Origin: Entonaema liquescens
Taxonomy: Eukaryota > Ascomycota > Sordariomycetes > Xylariales > Xylariaceae
Direction: 5' to 3'
Assembly (NCBI GenBank): GCA_902805475.1
Contig: CADCSX010000003.1
Coordinates: 4,030,001 to 4,094,000, forward strand
Length of the DNA stretch: 64,000 nt
Shown one piece after another: positions 21,762-35,900 of this stretch. Each line of letters starts with the position of its first letter. The stretch's first letter is position 1. The notes beneath the pieces are model-generated. The model saw only the letters and a program-made list of their open reading frames with translations. It was not told the DNA's origin and ran no database searches. A program made the translations under genes and the position numbers.

Positions 21762-24142
21762 TCAAGGTACTTCGAGGGTACCGCTCAGTCGAATATCGCG
21801 GCTGCTCGCACCAACAGTAAAGTTGAAAACGCCCGAGGGAACAACCCAACTTTGTTTCGCCGTATCCCAAACGCTCAGGTCTCGTCTCTTGATCTCGAAG
21901 GCCACGATATCCTCAGCACCCGACTCAAGAGCTACCTTCCCGAACCCACGGAGCTGCTTTGGCGGCGTGGCCGCAGACTCGGGGTAGCCTATGTATAATT
22001 GCGCTACTTCAGCGCCCTGGACGGCACCTGAATTGGTGATTGTGGCGGTGACGGTAACGACCGTCTCCCAAAGGTCAGCGTTTCCTCCGGGGATGATATC
22101 TCCGGTGGCGGGACCAGCTGTTGGTCGCCCGTCAACGAAAATATTGGAGTATGTGAAGTTTGTGTATGCTGAAAAGTTTTAGCTAAGGGATCCTCAAAGA
22201 AGAAGGAAGAGAAAGAGATGCATAAGCCAACTTACATAAACCATAGCCAAATTCGTACCTCGGCGTGATGCCTTCTTTATCGAATCTGCGGTAGTCCACA
22301 TATAGACCCTCCTTGAAGTCATCATTACCTCGGACGCTACCAGTCCCGTAATCCGCGGCAGCCTTAGCAATAGTGTACGGGAGCTTGCCCGAAGGGTTAG
22401 TGTCTCCATAGAGAATATCTACAAGCGCATTTCCATTTTCTTGAGAAGGCAGCCCCGCCCACACAATTGCCTTGACGTTTGGCTGCGCCAAGATCGTTTC
22501 GAGTATGACAGGGCCAACAGAATGAACTACTACGATTACATTGTCGCTCGCAGCGGCAACAGCCTTGACAAGGTCATTGCCATTGTGCCACGGGTCGAGG
22601 TTGTTTCGGTCGCCCGCGTGATTTTCTACCGTAATATATCCTTCACCACTGTCGGACGTGATGAACACGATAGCGATATCAGCCCCTTCGACAGCTGAGC
22701 CGACGGCGCTGGTGCTGTCAGATGCGGACAAGCTTATCTCCGTACCGTCAGCCTGGGCACGGGCCTTGATGGCATCGGCGGGAGCGCTGAAATACGGATA
22801 AGAAGCAGTTCCGGAACCCCAACCTGTCCCGAGAGCACCGTCATTGCATCCTTGGTCAGTGCAAGCGTTAATCCCTTGGGGGTTGACAACCGCAGCGGAG
22901 CCGACCAACCCAAGCTTTTTGGGTTTCTTCAGAGGGAGAATATCGCCATCGTTCTTCAGGAGCACTATCCCATCCCTCGCAGTTGCGCGGATGTTTGTCT
23001 TATGGGTTCCTTGCACGTTAGCTTTGAGATTGGTCGCAGGATAGCCGCTGTCCTGGCCTAGAATGTACCACGCTGCCAGGATGCGGCGCACCATGTCGTC
23101 GAGACGCGATTGCGGTACCTGCCCGCTGCTTACGGCCTGGGTCAACTTCGAGCCCCAGTATTGAGACCCGCCGTTGAAATCAGTTCCCGGCATGGTCATG
23201 TCCAAGCCAGATGTTGCAGATTCAACCGTAGAATGTTGTGCATTCCAATCCGTCATCACGTATCCCTGGAAACCCAGCTCTTTCTTCAGTAAGGTGTCTA
23301 GAGCGTACGGGCTGCGTTATAATTAGTCATTTATTTCTTATTAACTCAACTCTGAGCGTGGCTACTCGAGGTTATAGCAGCCTTCGAGAGTCTCAAGTTG
23401 CCGGCGTCCACGAAGTAATATGTCACAATCTTTAAGAAGAGAATAGAGTAGTTGGAACTCACTTTTCACATGCCCATGTACCATTGATCTTATTGTAAGA
23501 GCACATAACTGACACGACATTTGCGTGGACGGCATCGGCAAAGGGCCAGAGGTATAGCTCATGTAGAGTACGGTCGTCTATGTTTGAGCTTATGGTCTCG
23601 CGGTTAAGTTCCTGCTCGTTGAGAATGTAGTGCTTCGCGTTGGCCTGAACACCGACGCTCTGCATACCCTCGATAGTTTCCGCCATAGCAATACCTTGTA
23701 GGTAAGGGTCGGCGCCGAAGCCCTCCCAGTTTCGACCACCTGCGGGGTTCTTTCCTAGAGGACCGGCGACAGGACCTAATAATACGTGAATGCCGGCACC
23801 CTTAAACTCCTCGGCCATGAATTGTCCTCGTTCCCTCATCAAGGCGCGATCCCACGTCGCTGCGACCTGGATGCCAGGGACAAACGCGTTGTTCCCACCG
23901 CCGAATCGGATACCGAGAGGGCCGTCCTGCAAGCATAACTGGGGATAGCTGATGGAACTCGCCGGCGCCGTGTTACCAACACAGGGTCCTTTATTCCAGC
24001 CTATGCCAGTCACTATGTTGATCTTGTCATTCTGTGACAACTTCGCCAGGGAAGCATTGGCTTTCTCGTAGGCTGCCGCCCAATCGAGGGTCGCGGCCGC
24101 AGACGCCGTGACGAAGGCCGCAACAAAGATAGCAGACTTCAT
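21762..24142 (-). CDS. Secreted GH3 beta-glucosidase
   Basis: Hydrolyses cellobiose and other beta-glucosides outside the cell. Exons on the minus strand: 24142-23463, 23311-22236, 22168-21762 (720 residues; introns 151 and 67 bp). Signal peptide about 1-17 (MKSAIFVAAFVTASAAA). GH3 N-domain with LQDGPLGIRF, GRNWEGFGADPYL, KHYILNEQE and nucleophile D248 in GYVMTDWNAQHS; C-domain with TARDGIVLLKND and LPSQENGNALVDILYGDTNPSGKLPYT; C-terminal fibronectin III-like domain from about residue 610. Length and order match the Trichoderma Cel3A type. I use the ATG at 24142, not an upstream in-frame GTG, because it starts the signal peptide directly. Confidence 0.95.
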
Positions 24143-25959
24143 TGTTAGTAACCAAACCACAATTTACATGACAGCAAGGCCGGTTCGAGCGTTTTAGAGC
24201 CCTTGCGGGCTCCCCACGAGTCTTATATGACATGTCCGACGACTGCGTCTGGGCCCGTGACGCAATTTTCTACCCCCAAGCATCCGGCTCTCATGGTGCC
24301 ATGAAGACATCGGATCTACTAGATCTGGCAATCGACGGAGGGGAATACCAAAGAGGCGCGTGGCATTTTCTTGCCGTGTTCCACGCCCGTGATAGATTGA
24401 TCTCTTGTCCCATCTTGGCCAAACGGCAACCCCTCGGCTTGTAGATCTCGATATGTCGAAGATCTTCTATTCTAGCGTGGGCAGCATGGTATTTCCCCGG
24501 GGCGCGATGGGATTTTCCACGGTTGAAGGGGAAAAAGGCCCCTGGCTCCGGGCCGCATTAGCCATATATTAATTAACGCGCCATCGCAGCCAGGGTTCGC
24601 GCTACCCAACCTTGCGTGTACCTGAATCTTGACATCCGGGATCACACCAAAAGCGAAAGTTACTAGTGGTCAATCTGGGTAGAGTCGCATCGGAAATTTG
24701 CTCAATCCGAAGTTTGCCCTTTGCAACCTGAATGCAGTGCCTCATCTAACTTACCACGGCTGCTTTTATCAAGTATTTCCAATGTACTAGAGGTGGTAAC
24801 GGGCGTCGTTAAAATAGTTTATCATACATGTCCGAGGGATCACCGTCTCAGTTCCAGGGTGAAGACCCATCCGGAGTTACTAACTTTTGGTTTGCCACCA
24901 ATCAATGTCTTGGAAGTGGTGTATCCTGCGTTAATATAACCGAATATCATGGTTGTCCGCTGGAAGGGTGTGAGAGTGACAAAGTTTATTCAGTTGAAGG
25001 TACCGCATTTGGAATTCCGACGAATGACATAGAAGCACAGCTATAGAATTCGTGGAAGCGCATTGGATTTGAGTCACAGCAAATCTCTCGTTTCTTTCTC
25101 TAAAGGCTGGAGGAGGATGTAGACTTTTATTAGTACATCTGTAGCATCATTAATTACGAGTACTAGGATAACTACCGGTCGATTTTCGCTCCACTCTGAG
25201 AGACCCTTATGAAAAGCAATATGCGTTCTTTAAGAAAGTCCTTGATTTAGGTTGTACTGTTGGACAGCAATCCTAGGGTGGAGTCATGGGCAGAGTCAAT
25301 GCTATAAAGTGGCCGCCGTATGGTTATAGTAACATATTGTCAGTATCATCATCCCCTTTCCAACTAGTATTAAGGGCGTCGTACGCCCCTTATATGGTAT
25401 GCTACGTAGATCTATACCTATTCCATCGTAACTTGCCTTTACCACTAACATGTGCGCAGAGTAAATTTAGAAGTACCTTGGAACTTTGCTCTAACCCTAC
25501 GGTAGAGTAATGAAAGTTTATGAATACTTGCCCTCCTATCTCCCTTTAAGGGCGCTGAGAAACTCTTATGTTCCTACGATGTAAAGCTATTCTCATATCC
25601 GACTAGTCTTACTACTCTTTTGTATAGTGCAGAGTGATGGTGAACTATCATTATGTACCTAGTCTTATATAACACAACAAGATGCTGACACTACGAGGGC
25701 AAAAAACTTCAACTGCGATTTTATTCATTTCAATGTACGACTCAAAGGAGTGTAAGAAGTAAAAGCAGGGGATTTTGGCTCAATTACATAAGGTATACAT
25801 AACCTCTAGCGGGGCCTTTAGAAGAATGCCTGTGTACGTAACCAACCTTTTGAGTTGTATAATGGGGATCATGGCCATCATATCCTCGTTGCAATAGGTA
25901 TTGGGCTATATATGTAAGCGTCCCGGGCTCGCTTGACCTCTAACACCTGCGTGCTTGGT
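24143..25959. other. 1.8-kb intergenic region, one doubtful small ORF
   Basis: Mostly the GH3 promoter and the 3' flank of the small secreted protein gene. A 72-codon frame at 24828-25046 (plus) has four cysteines (C27, C34, C43, C48) but no signal peptide, homologue or intron I recognise; it could be a remnant or chance. Nothing else seen. Confidence 0.4.
24495..24502. promoter_or_regulatory. CCCCGGGG palindrome upstream of GH3 (candidate CreA site)
   Basis: Two overlapping SYGGRG matches on opposite strands, about 350 bp before the beta-glucosidase ATG. CreA/CRE1 carbon-catabolite repression of such genes is well known; the single site here is weak evidence. Confidence 0.3.
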
Positions 25960-26563
25960 CTACTTGAACTTGGCCAAGGCCTCAGCCCCAGCGTCGTAAA
26001 TCTTAGTCGACACGGCTGTAATATTTTCAGTGTGATTAGCAGTGATGACATGTGCGAGAGCGCGGGTATAGTGGACGTAGGCGCTTCCAGTGATACTAAT
26101 GGTACTCTTAGTATAGGAGGCGGCACCCTCGGCCCAGTCATCCTGGTGCAGGAAGAGGCTGTCCATGAACTCTGAGAAATGGTCGGCAAGACACGGGTCG
26201 GCGAGGGCGGCAATGCGGTCCGACTCGTCACCAGGCAGCGAGCTCTCGGGCTTCTTGGTGAGTTCGTCTCCTTCACCTTCGATAAAGAGCTAAGTTGCTT
26301 TGTCAATTCCATATTCCGCATTCTTCATGTATAGTAGAATTATATCAACATACGCTAAGGGAGGTTGTCACCGTGCTCATCCATGTTGCAGCTTCAAAGG
26401 AGCCGTTCCACTTCTTTGCACCTGGGACTAGATCGTCCGTGAGATATTGATCAAAATATTTGAGTAGGTAGAAGTGAACGTTGGGGCCATCCCGGCGTGT
26501 AAGGCTTGCGTGGGCAGCCGCCGCCGAAGCGGCTAGAAGCAGTGCGGTAGAGAAGCGAACCAT
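25960..26563 (-). CDS. Small secreted protein of unknown function
   Basis: Two exons, 26563-26354 and 26289-25960 (64-bp intron starting GTATGT, ending CTTAG), 179 residues. Clear signal peptide about 1-20 (MVRFSTALLLAASAAAAHA), then a possible dibasic processing site (LTRRDG). The mature part is mixed helical and acidic, with N-glycosylation sequons NGS, NAT-like and NHT/NIT near the C-terminus; it has few cysteines (C near residue 100), so it is not a classic cysteine-rich effector. I do not recognise the family. Gene structure is supported by phase-0 splicing that opens both frames across the junction (SLS|LFIEGEGDEL). Confidence 0.7.
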
Positions 26564-27521
26564 GATGTATATTAACGAATCTTGGGCATGGAACTACTTG
26601 ATAATATGGCTGGTGTGCTGCTTTCTCTACTGATGTAGACCTAGGGGACCTAGTAGAATCTTTAAAATAGCTGAGGAGAGGCAGACTATTTATCTCTTTT
26701 GTCGTTAACTCATGGGTGTCTATTATTGAGTCAAGGTAAGCTAAGAAAGTTCCTAGAAACTTAGATAGGCTCGCGAGGTTTACTCGGCACATCTGGTTTT
26801 GGTGACAACCTATTTCTCATTCTGGAAATTCCTTAACTACGCGGTCCATGAGTCAGCTCGTGTTAGCACGGGCTAGAACTGTCCATTGAAGCCTTAAATA
26901 ATGCTCTAGCATCGTCATAAGTCGACACTACCCACCTGAAATGTAAGGCTTTAGTACGTTGTTAAGCTGTTTACAGTAACTGTTGCGTTTCTGAGTACCT
27001 TGATGACCCTGCGGCACCATTCTCGAATTATGTGCATAGCTCGATCGTTGTAGGTACCAGCCTGACCAGGCTGGAGGTGAATACCTACCGGATCCAAGTA
27101 GACACAAAGCAACTTCGTATCTGCATAGCTACCCGGTAAGGGCTCGGCTATCATCGTAGTCATCGAGGTAGGCAGGTGTTAAGCCTTTCAGGGCTCTTAA
27201 CTGAATTTCCCCCATATCTGTTAGGGGCCCTGGCGTGATTAGCATAGATTCAAGAACGAATAGCCGTTCAGATTCAAATAAACAGAATAGGCAAGTAGCA
27301 CAAAGTAGGCACGCTGTCGGATTATTGGGCTCCAAGGAATAGCCAACAAATGCGGGTCGTAAACAAAAGTTAAGTGGATCGAATTCTACGATATTGACGA
27401 ACGCGAGAGAGTTGATCTTCAGGCTATTTTATAGAATTGAAACTAGCAGTGTAAATATATATAAAATGTTTCAAAGTGTGAATATTCTCTTACATACTTA
27501 AGTGGTAATTATGTAACGGTA
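26564..27521. other. Intergenic region before the hAT-like element
   Basis: About 960 bp of ordinary composition. Two short minus-strand open frames (26951-27163, 27129-27335) lack any recognisable feature. No gene called. Confidence 0.5.
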
Positions 27522-28430
27522 CTGTAATAAAGTTATGCTATTTACAGATTACTTTGCCAGCCTTTCCACGTAGATTACCCCACCGAACGGTTGTAAGTAA
27601 TTGATATGTTAAATTGATTAGTAATTACTAGTAAAATGATATGCTATTATTTAAATTTTAAAAAAATTTAAATTTAAAATTTATTTATTATTTATAAGTT
27701 AATTTTATTTATTTAAATTTTTATAAATTTAAATTTATTAAATATATTATTAAATGTTTTATTAAATGTTTAAAAAAAGTTATTTATAAACATTAATATT
27801 TAATTATATTTTATTTAAAATATAATTAATTTTAAAAATATTTATATTTTTAAATACGTTTCGTTATAACAATTATATAAATTTATTTATTTTATATTAA
27901 AAACGTTATTATTATGTGTTATTTAATTGCGAATATTGTTTTTTTTAATTAAAATGTAATTATTTATAAATTGATTTTTTTTATTTATAAATTAATTTTT
28001 AAATATTTAATAATATTTTTTTTAAATTACAATATTATTTTACGAAAATTATATTTTTAAATTACTTATTTTATAAAAATTTAAATAATATAAATTATTA
28101 AAATATTATTTTTTAAATTATTTTATTTGTAAATTAATTAAAGTTATTCGTAAATTAATTTTTTTTATTTATAAATTGATTTTTTAATAAATATAACCGT
28201 ATTTAATTAAAATTAATATTAATCGATGCGTTTCGAAAAATAAAATTTAAATATATTAATTATTTGAAATTATTTTTTAATATAAGTACGAAACAATTGA
28301 TTGTATGGTAATTGAGTTAAGATGTAAAAATACGGTAATTTTTGAGTCATTTGCGTACAGCTGTTTTAGTGGGGTAATCTACGTGGAAGGACTGGCATGG
28401 TAATCTGTAAATAGCATCACTCCTGTAATA
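27522..28430. mobile_element. hAT-like nonautonomous transposon with RIPed interior
   Basis: 8-bp target duplication CTGTAATA at 27522-27529 and 28423-28430. Element 27530-28422, 893 bp. Its first 54 bases (27530-27583) and the inverted last 54 (28369-28422) match at about 48 positions, including TGCTATTTACAGATTAC and CCACGTAGATTACCCCAC. Similarity continues inward with C/T-type differences until the sequence collapses into near-pure A+T (27,640-28,310). An 8-bp duplication points to the hAT superfamily. No transposase is readable. The inverted ends kept normal composition while the interior was mutated. Confidence 0.8.
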
Positions 28431-29341
28431 TACCTTGACAGCTCTTGAATTTCGAAGAGTATGTAATAAAGCTCGGCGATCCGTAACTCAGGGCGCACCC
28501 GTACTACATGCCACTCCTAGTGTAACTACCTACCTATGTATTGAGTAACTTACAAAGGAGCCCGATATCACGGTGTAATCACATTATAACTAAGTAGTCT
28601 ATTTACATGCTATTCTAGCCTAGCGATGATCATATTCATCTTTTTGCGTTTATAGCCTGTTTGGACTACATATATCCTTGTAGCTACCATGGACAATGAC
28701 TTGGTTATCACTTGTGAATATTCTTGAAGGGCCTTAAGATAAATGTCAACTATATTGAGCTAGACCACGCGAAGTAGAAATCGTGCAAAGTAAAGCAAAG
28801 CTGATGTACATCTACATTAGTTGGGCGTTGCCATAGTGGCGAAACACCATCTCCAGGATGAAAAGGCTGACTTAGGGTTCGTGTGTAACTCTCTTTGCAA
28901 TTTTAAAATTGTGACTTCTTGCTCCCAGTCGATTCCATGGTACCTCCATGCCATCACATCTGACGGCGATATAACCACATATTTGGGCTCTGGGGAGGTA
29001 GAGCGGGTCTCGTCGAGTAGCGCACCTCACTAACACCAGATTTCTATGCTACATGATTAAAGATGGACAAGGAGCGGGCTGCATAGGTGTGCAGACTGTG
29101 GTATAGGGAAGCTCTAATGAGGCATTGTAGCTACCTATGTAATGGAGAATGTCACGAGGCAAACCAAAAGGTGAGGACACAACTTCGTTGTTCCGCAAGG
29201 AACTCTAACTAAGGAAGCTCTGAAGTCAGAGCTATACATACAAAACAGTTTCTTTGTTCTAAGGGAGTCTCAAGTGAGACCCCTGACACATGACAAGGGT
29301 TAGTTGCTTTCGTTCTCCCACTCAATGAAGACACAAAGCTT
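28431..29341. other. Region upstream of the protease remnant
   Basis: About 900 bp of ordinary composition where the N-terminal lobe of the protease would be expected; I find no trace of it in any frame. A 70-codon frame at 28821-29033 is not recognisable. Confidence 0.5.
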
Positions 29342-29846
29342 ACTTAGGTATTAACGGGGCCATAGCTGGCACATACAACTTTGGCTTCATCGACGAGAGC
29401 CTATATACAGGCGAGATCGCCTACGCTGACGTTGACCCAAGTCGGGGATACCTAATGGCTAATTACAGCCTCCGGGTACGGCGTGAATGACAACTTCAAG
29501 TCCACTAGCTGGAAGGCCGTCGTCGATATGGGCACCACGCTGAACTACATGCCGGAGGACATTACCAAAGCTTGGTACGACAGCATTCCCGGTAAGAAGT
29601 ACGAGTTTCTTGGAATTACCGCATTTGACTGCGACGCTAAGCTGCCTTCATTCACCTTCGCTATTGGTGAGAGCCGTTTCGTCATCCCAGCCGAATCTCT
29701 GAACTACGGCAAGCTTATCAAAGGCGGAAACATTTGCGTCGCTGCAATCCAGCCAGGGGACGGGTTTGACTTTGCTATCCTTGGTGACAGCACATTTAAC
29801 TCTGCTTTTGTTGTTTTCGATGACGCGCCAAAGATCGGGTTTGCCG
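29342..29846 (+). pseudogene. C-terminal remnant of a secreted aspartyl protease, cut by an LTR retrotransposon
   Basis: Pepsin-like (A1) C-terminal lobe: GTYNFGFIDESLYTGEIAY, then SGYGVNDNF, the second active-site loop as VVDMGTTLNYMP, CDAKLPSFTFAIG, GDSTFNSAFVVFDDAPKIGF. Defects: the N-terminal lobe with the first D-T/S-G is absent; after residues DPSRGY a 4-base CTAA excess (about 29451) shifts the frame before the conserved W-x-x-T-A-S-G-Y; the active-site loop reads D-M-G instead of D-T/S-G. At 29846 the frame runs into an LTR and stops at TAA 29876-29878. The natural end survives at 36895-36908, after the second LTR, and would read A-K-R-S-stop, matching the family's usual GFAAK ending. 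An unusually short 29-nt intron could be an alternative to the frameshift, but I think not. Confidence 0.85.
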
Positions 29847-29999
29847 TGTTGAAAATAGATGCAGGTTATAAGGTATAAATTAATTATATTAGTTAATTAT
29901 CTAATTAAATATATAAATAAAGTGTGTATAATATATAAAAACCACGGGTGTAAAGCGTATAATTAACTTTTTAATTTATTAATTATATATATTTTAACA
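29847..29999. repeat. Left LTR (153 bp)
   Basis: The outer 27 bases are unmutated and give the protease remnant its present last codons and stop; the remainder is RIPed. Confidence 0.9.
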
Positions 30000-32900
30000 T
30001 TTTTATTTAAATTAAACCCGTGATTTATTTTAAAATATTTTATAAATATTTTATAATAATTATATTTATATATAACTTTATATTTAAAGTTTAAATTATA
30101 CGTATCGTTTAAAATAAAAATCGTTAAAGATTTTATAAAATAAATTTTCGAATATAATTTATTTTTTAATTTTATTTAATAATAAATTAAAATAAAAATT
30201 TTTTCCATTATTTAATACGTTAATATTAGATTATATTTCGATTTTATTTATCCGTTTTTTATTTCGTAAATATTTTATAAATAATTGTTATTTATTTTAT
30301 AATATATTTTTTTAATGAATTTTATTAAATATTTTTTTTATAAAATTATAATTTTATATAAATATTTATTTCTTTTATTTTATAAATGCATTGATAATAA
30401 TTATTATAAAAACGTATTAATATTTATTTTTTTATTTATTACTTATTAATTAACCGTTAAATATATTAAATAATTTTATTTATATTTTTTTTTTATTTTT
30501 AAATATTAATTTTATAAAATTATTAAATAAATTTTAAAATAATAAGTTAAATATATATCTTATTTAATTTATTTAATTTAAATCGTTATAAAAAAATATA
30601 ATTTGTTAATAAATATATAATTAATTATTTCGTAAAGTTAATATATATTGTAAATATTCGGATATTTCATTATTTAAAACTTTAAAATATATTATTTAAA
30701 CTTTAATTACGTGCATAATAATTAAAGAATTTAAAGTAAATTAAAAAAGTAAAATGATATATTTTTAAAGTTTTTTAAATAATTTATTAAATTAAATTTT
30801 AATTTTAAGAAAATTATAACGTTTGGTTTTTATTTTATAAAAAAGTTTTAAAATATATTAATTTTTATCGTTATTTTATTAAATTATTTTAAATATTAAA
30901 AATTATTTTTATAAAATATTTATAAATGATTATATTTTATATTAATTACTTTATAATATATTATTTAAATATATTTAATATAATTATTTAATAATTTTTA
31001 AAATATATTTAATTATATATTTTTTAAATATTAAAGTTTTTAATAATATATATAAAATGTTTTTTAATTGTTTTAAAAATAAGTTTTAATTCGGGCTCGT
31101 TATTTATAATTAATATTTCATGATTATATTTTATAATTATTATAATTTAATTTTTGTAAATTATAAAACGTTTATTATATTTGTAATTTTTTATTTATTT
31201 TATAATTAAAATTTTATTATTTTTTTAAATTTAATAAACATATTTTTAAATAAAAGTTTAATAAATTTATTTATTATTTATTACGTTATAAAAGTATATA
31301 TAAAATTAACTTTATTAATTTATTATTTTTCGCGGGTAAAATAAATGTTAATTTTTATATATTTCGTACGAATATAAAATTAAAAGTTTTTAATAAATGT
31401 TAAAATTTTTTAATTATTTTTGTAAATTATTATAGCGTTAACGTTATTTTTTATAACCGTTAATTCTTTTAATAAACAACGTAATTAAATTACTTTTTTT
31501 ATAACATTTACTATATTTTTAAATTTAAATTTATAAATAAATATAATTATTACGGGTTATTTTTTTAATAATTAAATAATAACGTTATTTTTAATATTAA
31601 AAATATATTTTAAAATTAATTTTTTTAATTACGTACACTTTACGTAATTAACATTTATTCATTTTATAAAATGTTTTAAATTATTTTAAAAAATAAATTT
31701 ATAATTTAAAATGTTTTTTAAGTATTTTAAAACTTTTTTAATTACCGTGATATATATTATAATAAAATTTTTCATGTATTAATTTAAGTATAATATTATA
31801 TATATTATGTTAAAATATATGTTTATTATAATATATATTAAATACTTTATAATTTATACGTATTATTTTGAATTAATAACAATTATTATATAATTATTTA
31901 AAAGTTTAAAAATCTTTAAAATATTTATAAATATATTAATAAAATTAAATTTTTATTATTTTAAATTTTTGATAATTTTCTTTAAGTATATTTTTTAATT
32001 AAATTTAATAATTTTATTAAAACGGTTTTTTTTAATAATTATTTTTAAATAATATAAATATAATTTTAAATTTATTATTTTAAACTTTTTAATAAATTTT
32101 ACTTTAATTTTATTAATTTTAATTTTAAAAAAGTGTATAATAAATAAATTATTTATATAAACCGTAATATAAATATAACTTTTAATAAATATTTTTATAT
32201 CGGAATTTAATATTTTTAAATATATTATTAAAGTTTAATACCATATTTTAAAAATTTATTTTAAATTATATAAAGTTTTATTAAATTTATAATATTTATT
32301 AATTTCGTTGTTAAATTTAAAAAGTTATTTAATATAAATATTTTTTTTAATATTTTTATATAAAAAAACAATAATAACGTTTATTTATTTTATTTTTAAA
32401 TTTAAAGTTACAATTATTACCAATAAAGTTTTATAATTTATAAATTTAATTATTAATACGAAAATATTAATATAATTAAAACTTTTTATTTATTTAAATT
32501 TCTTTATTACTTATTTGATTTTATATTAAATAATTTTATTGTTAAAACTTTATTTTATCTTATAAAACTATTTTTTAAATAATAGTTTGCGTTTTATAAA
32601 AAGTTTATATAATATTTATATTCAATTATTTATTAATGATTAATATTTAATATTTATAATTTTACACCATTTATACTATTTAAAATTACGTTTAACGTTT
32701 TTATAAAATTTAAATTTAAATTTAAATGTTATTATTATGATATTAATTAAATAAATAACGTATTTGAAATTTATATTAAATTTAAATTGGTATTTATATG
32801 GTAATGTTACATTTATTTATTATTTAAAATCGTATTTAAACATTTTATAAAACGGGTTATTAATATATAATTTAAGTTTTAAATTTTATATTAATATTTT

Positions 32901-35900
32901 TAATTTTATTTAAAATAACTTGTTATTATTTAATTTGTTTTAAAGTTTAACATTATATTAATTTTTTATAATAAGTTAAATATTAAATTTTAAACGTTAT
33001 AAGTTTTTACAATTCGGTATTCGGGTAAAATTACTATTTGTAAAATAAGTTTTAAATAAATTCCGGGTAAATTTTATTAATTTTAAATAGTTTTATGGTA
33101 AAAATAATGATAAAAATTTAAATTTCACGCGTTTATTTAATATTAAAGGTTTTTTAATAAATATATGGAAATGATTTTTTTTAAATATAATGTTATTTAT
33201 AATAATTATTTTATTTTTATTTATTAATAATACTTTATAAATTTATAAATTATTATTTTCGTATTTTAATATTTTATAATTAATAATTTTAATATAAAAT
33301 ATATTAATTTTTTAATTTTTTAAATAATAATTATTAATGTTTATAATAATTAAATGTGTTAAATTTAATGTATTATTATATCAAGCTTTATAAAAGGTTT
33401 TATTTAATATATTATAAAAAAATTTATTTATTAAATACATTATTATTTAAATTATTATAAATTAATATTTATTTGACATTTTATTATTTTTAATTTATAT
33501 TAATATTGTTTAAGTTTTATTTTTTAATTTCCCGATAATATTTTCGGTAATATTTTTTAATTAATATTATCCGGTGGCCGTGTAATAAATTACAATGTTT
33601 TTTTAATAATATTATTATTTGAATTTATAGTTAATATATAAATTTAAAATATTTAAAATAATAATATAATAACATTATTTAAATTTTTTTTATTATTTTA
33701 AAAAGTTTTTAAATGTTAATAATTAATTTTTAAAATTTTTAATTAATATAATTTAATTTATATATAAATAATTACATGTTATTATTAATTATTTTTTATA
33801 ATTATCAATATTTTATATATTTAATGGCATGTTTATTTTATTAATATATAACGATTTTAAATTATAAATATTTTTTTTAATATTTTTATATAAAGTTTTT
33901 TAATCATTTTACCTTTTATATAAATTTCACAAAAATAATATTTTTTTAAAAAGTTAATATTTATGGATATATTTATAAATTTCTTTAAGTTTTAATTACT
34001 TAAATAGTTTAATTATTTATGTTATATTTTTAATAATAAATTTAATATAAAATAAAAATAAAATATTATATTAAAATTTATTATATTAAAGTGATTATTT
34101 TTTTAATTAATTATATATAAATTATTTATTTTAATTATAATTAAAAATACTTTTTTACTTTTAATGTTATAAATTAAATTTTATTAAAATAAGAATTTTA
34201 TTTTTTTATAAATAAATTGAAATATTAAAATAACGTTATAAATTAAATTAAAATAATAAATAATATTTATAATTTTAATTTTTTTAAATTATTTTTTTAT
34301 AATAATTTAAAATATAATAATATTTTATAATTCCGATATAATAATTTTATTATTAATGTTATATATATAAGATTTTTTATATAAACGTAAATTAATAAAT
34401 AATATTTTATTATAATAATTAATTTAATTACAACCGTTATCAACTATTATTATTTTCCGTAATTTAATAGTTAATTTTTTAATTTTTAATTTTATTATAA
34501 TTATAAATTTTAATATTATTAATATTTTTTTTATAAATAAATTTATTAATACGTAATTAAATATAAGATTAATTATAAAAATTATTAATTTTAATAATTT
34601 ATTTTATAATTGATTATTTTATATTTAGTTATTTCGTATTTTACCATTTAATATATTAAATTATAATTTATTAAATAAGTATTTTTAAAACATTTTTAAT
34701 AAAATATTAAGTTTCGGGGGGTTAATTATTAAAGTGTTAAATGACTTTTTAAACGTTATATTTATTATTATAATAATAAATATTAATAATTTAATTTAAT
34801 TTTTATAAGTTAATGTAATAATTATAATATTATTTTATTATATTTAAATTTTTTACTTTTATTTTTAAACTTGTTTTATTAACTTTTAAACCGTTTTTTA
34901 AAATGTTTTTAAAAATAGTTAATTATTTTATGATTAATTAATTGTTATTTAACCGTTATATAATAAATCCATGTAAAGTTTTTTTTATATTTAATGTTTA
35001 ATTTATTAAAATAATTAATTAAAATATGTTTATTATTTTTGTTTTTAATTTTTTAAGTTTATTTTTTTTATTAAATTAATTTAATAACATCATTTATAAT
35101 AATTATAATTTTAATAATTAAATTATTATTATTTCGTAAAAATATAATATTATAGTTTTAAAAAAATGTCGTAAAAAAATATTATAATTAAAGTTTAAAA
35201 TTTTAAAAAATTTATTAATTAAGTATAATTTATTAATTATATAAATTTTATTTAATTTTTTAAAATTTAATTATAATTATTTTAATTTTAATGATAATGT
35301 TATAATAATTTTTTTAATAATTAATAAAGTAATATTTTATTTAAACGTTAAATTTTGGAATATAATATTATTTTATAATTTATATTTTTTTTAAAAAGTT
35401 TTTTAAAAATTGGTTATTATAATTTTCTTTGCTATTATATTTTTAAGGTTTTTTTTTAAACGGTAACGAATATATTTATAAACTTTATTTTATTTATTTT
35501 ATTAAATTTTAATTTTTTTATAAAATTTAATTATTATGATATTTTTATTATTTTTTACGTTTGTAAAAACTATTTTATCGGTTCCGTTTAAAAATACTTT
35601 TCCGTATTTTTATATTATTAAATAATTAAGTATTTTTTTTTAAACGTTAATTATTTATTTATTAAGTTTAAACGGATAATATTATTTAAAGTTATATTAT
35701 TTTTTTTTATTTTTATAATTATTAAAAAAATGTTAAAAAAAGTTATTAAATAATATAAAAAGCTTTGTAAATTTTAATTAATAAAATTGTTTAATTATAA
35801 GGTAATTTTTTAAAATGTAATTAATTGGTTTTGTAATTAAAACCGGTGTTATTTTAAAATATTTATTTAAGTTTTAATTAAAAAACTTCGGATTTTAAAT

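Noticed and set aside
29483..29878. Complete small protein gene
   Set aside because: It is the C-terminal lobe of an aspartyl protease whose last residues and stop come from an LTR.
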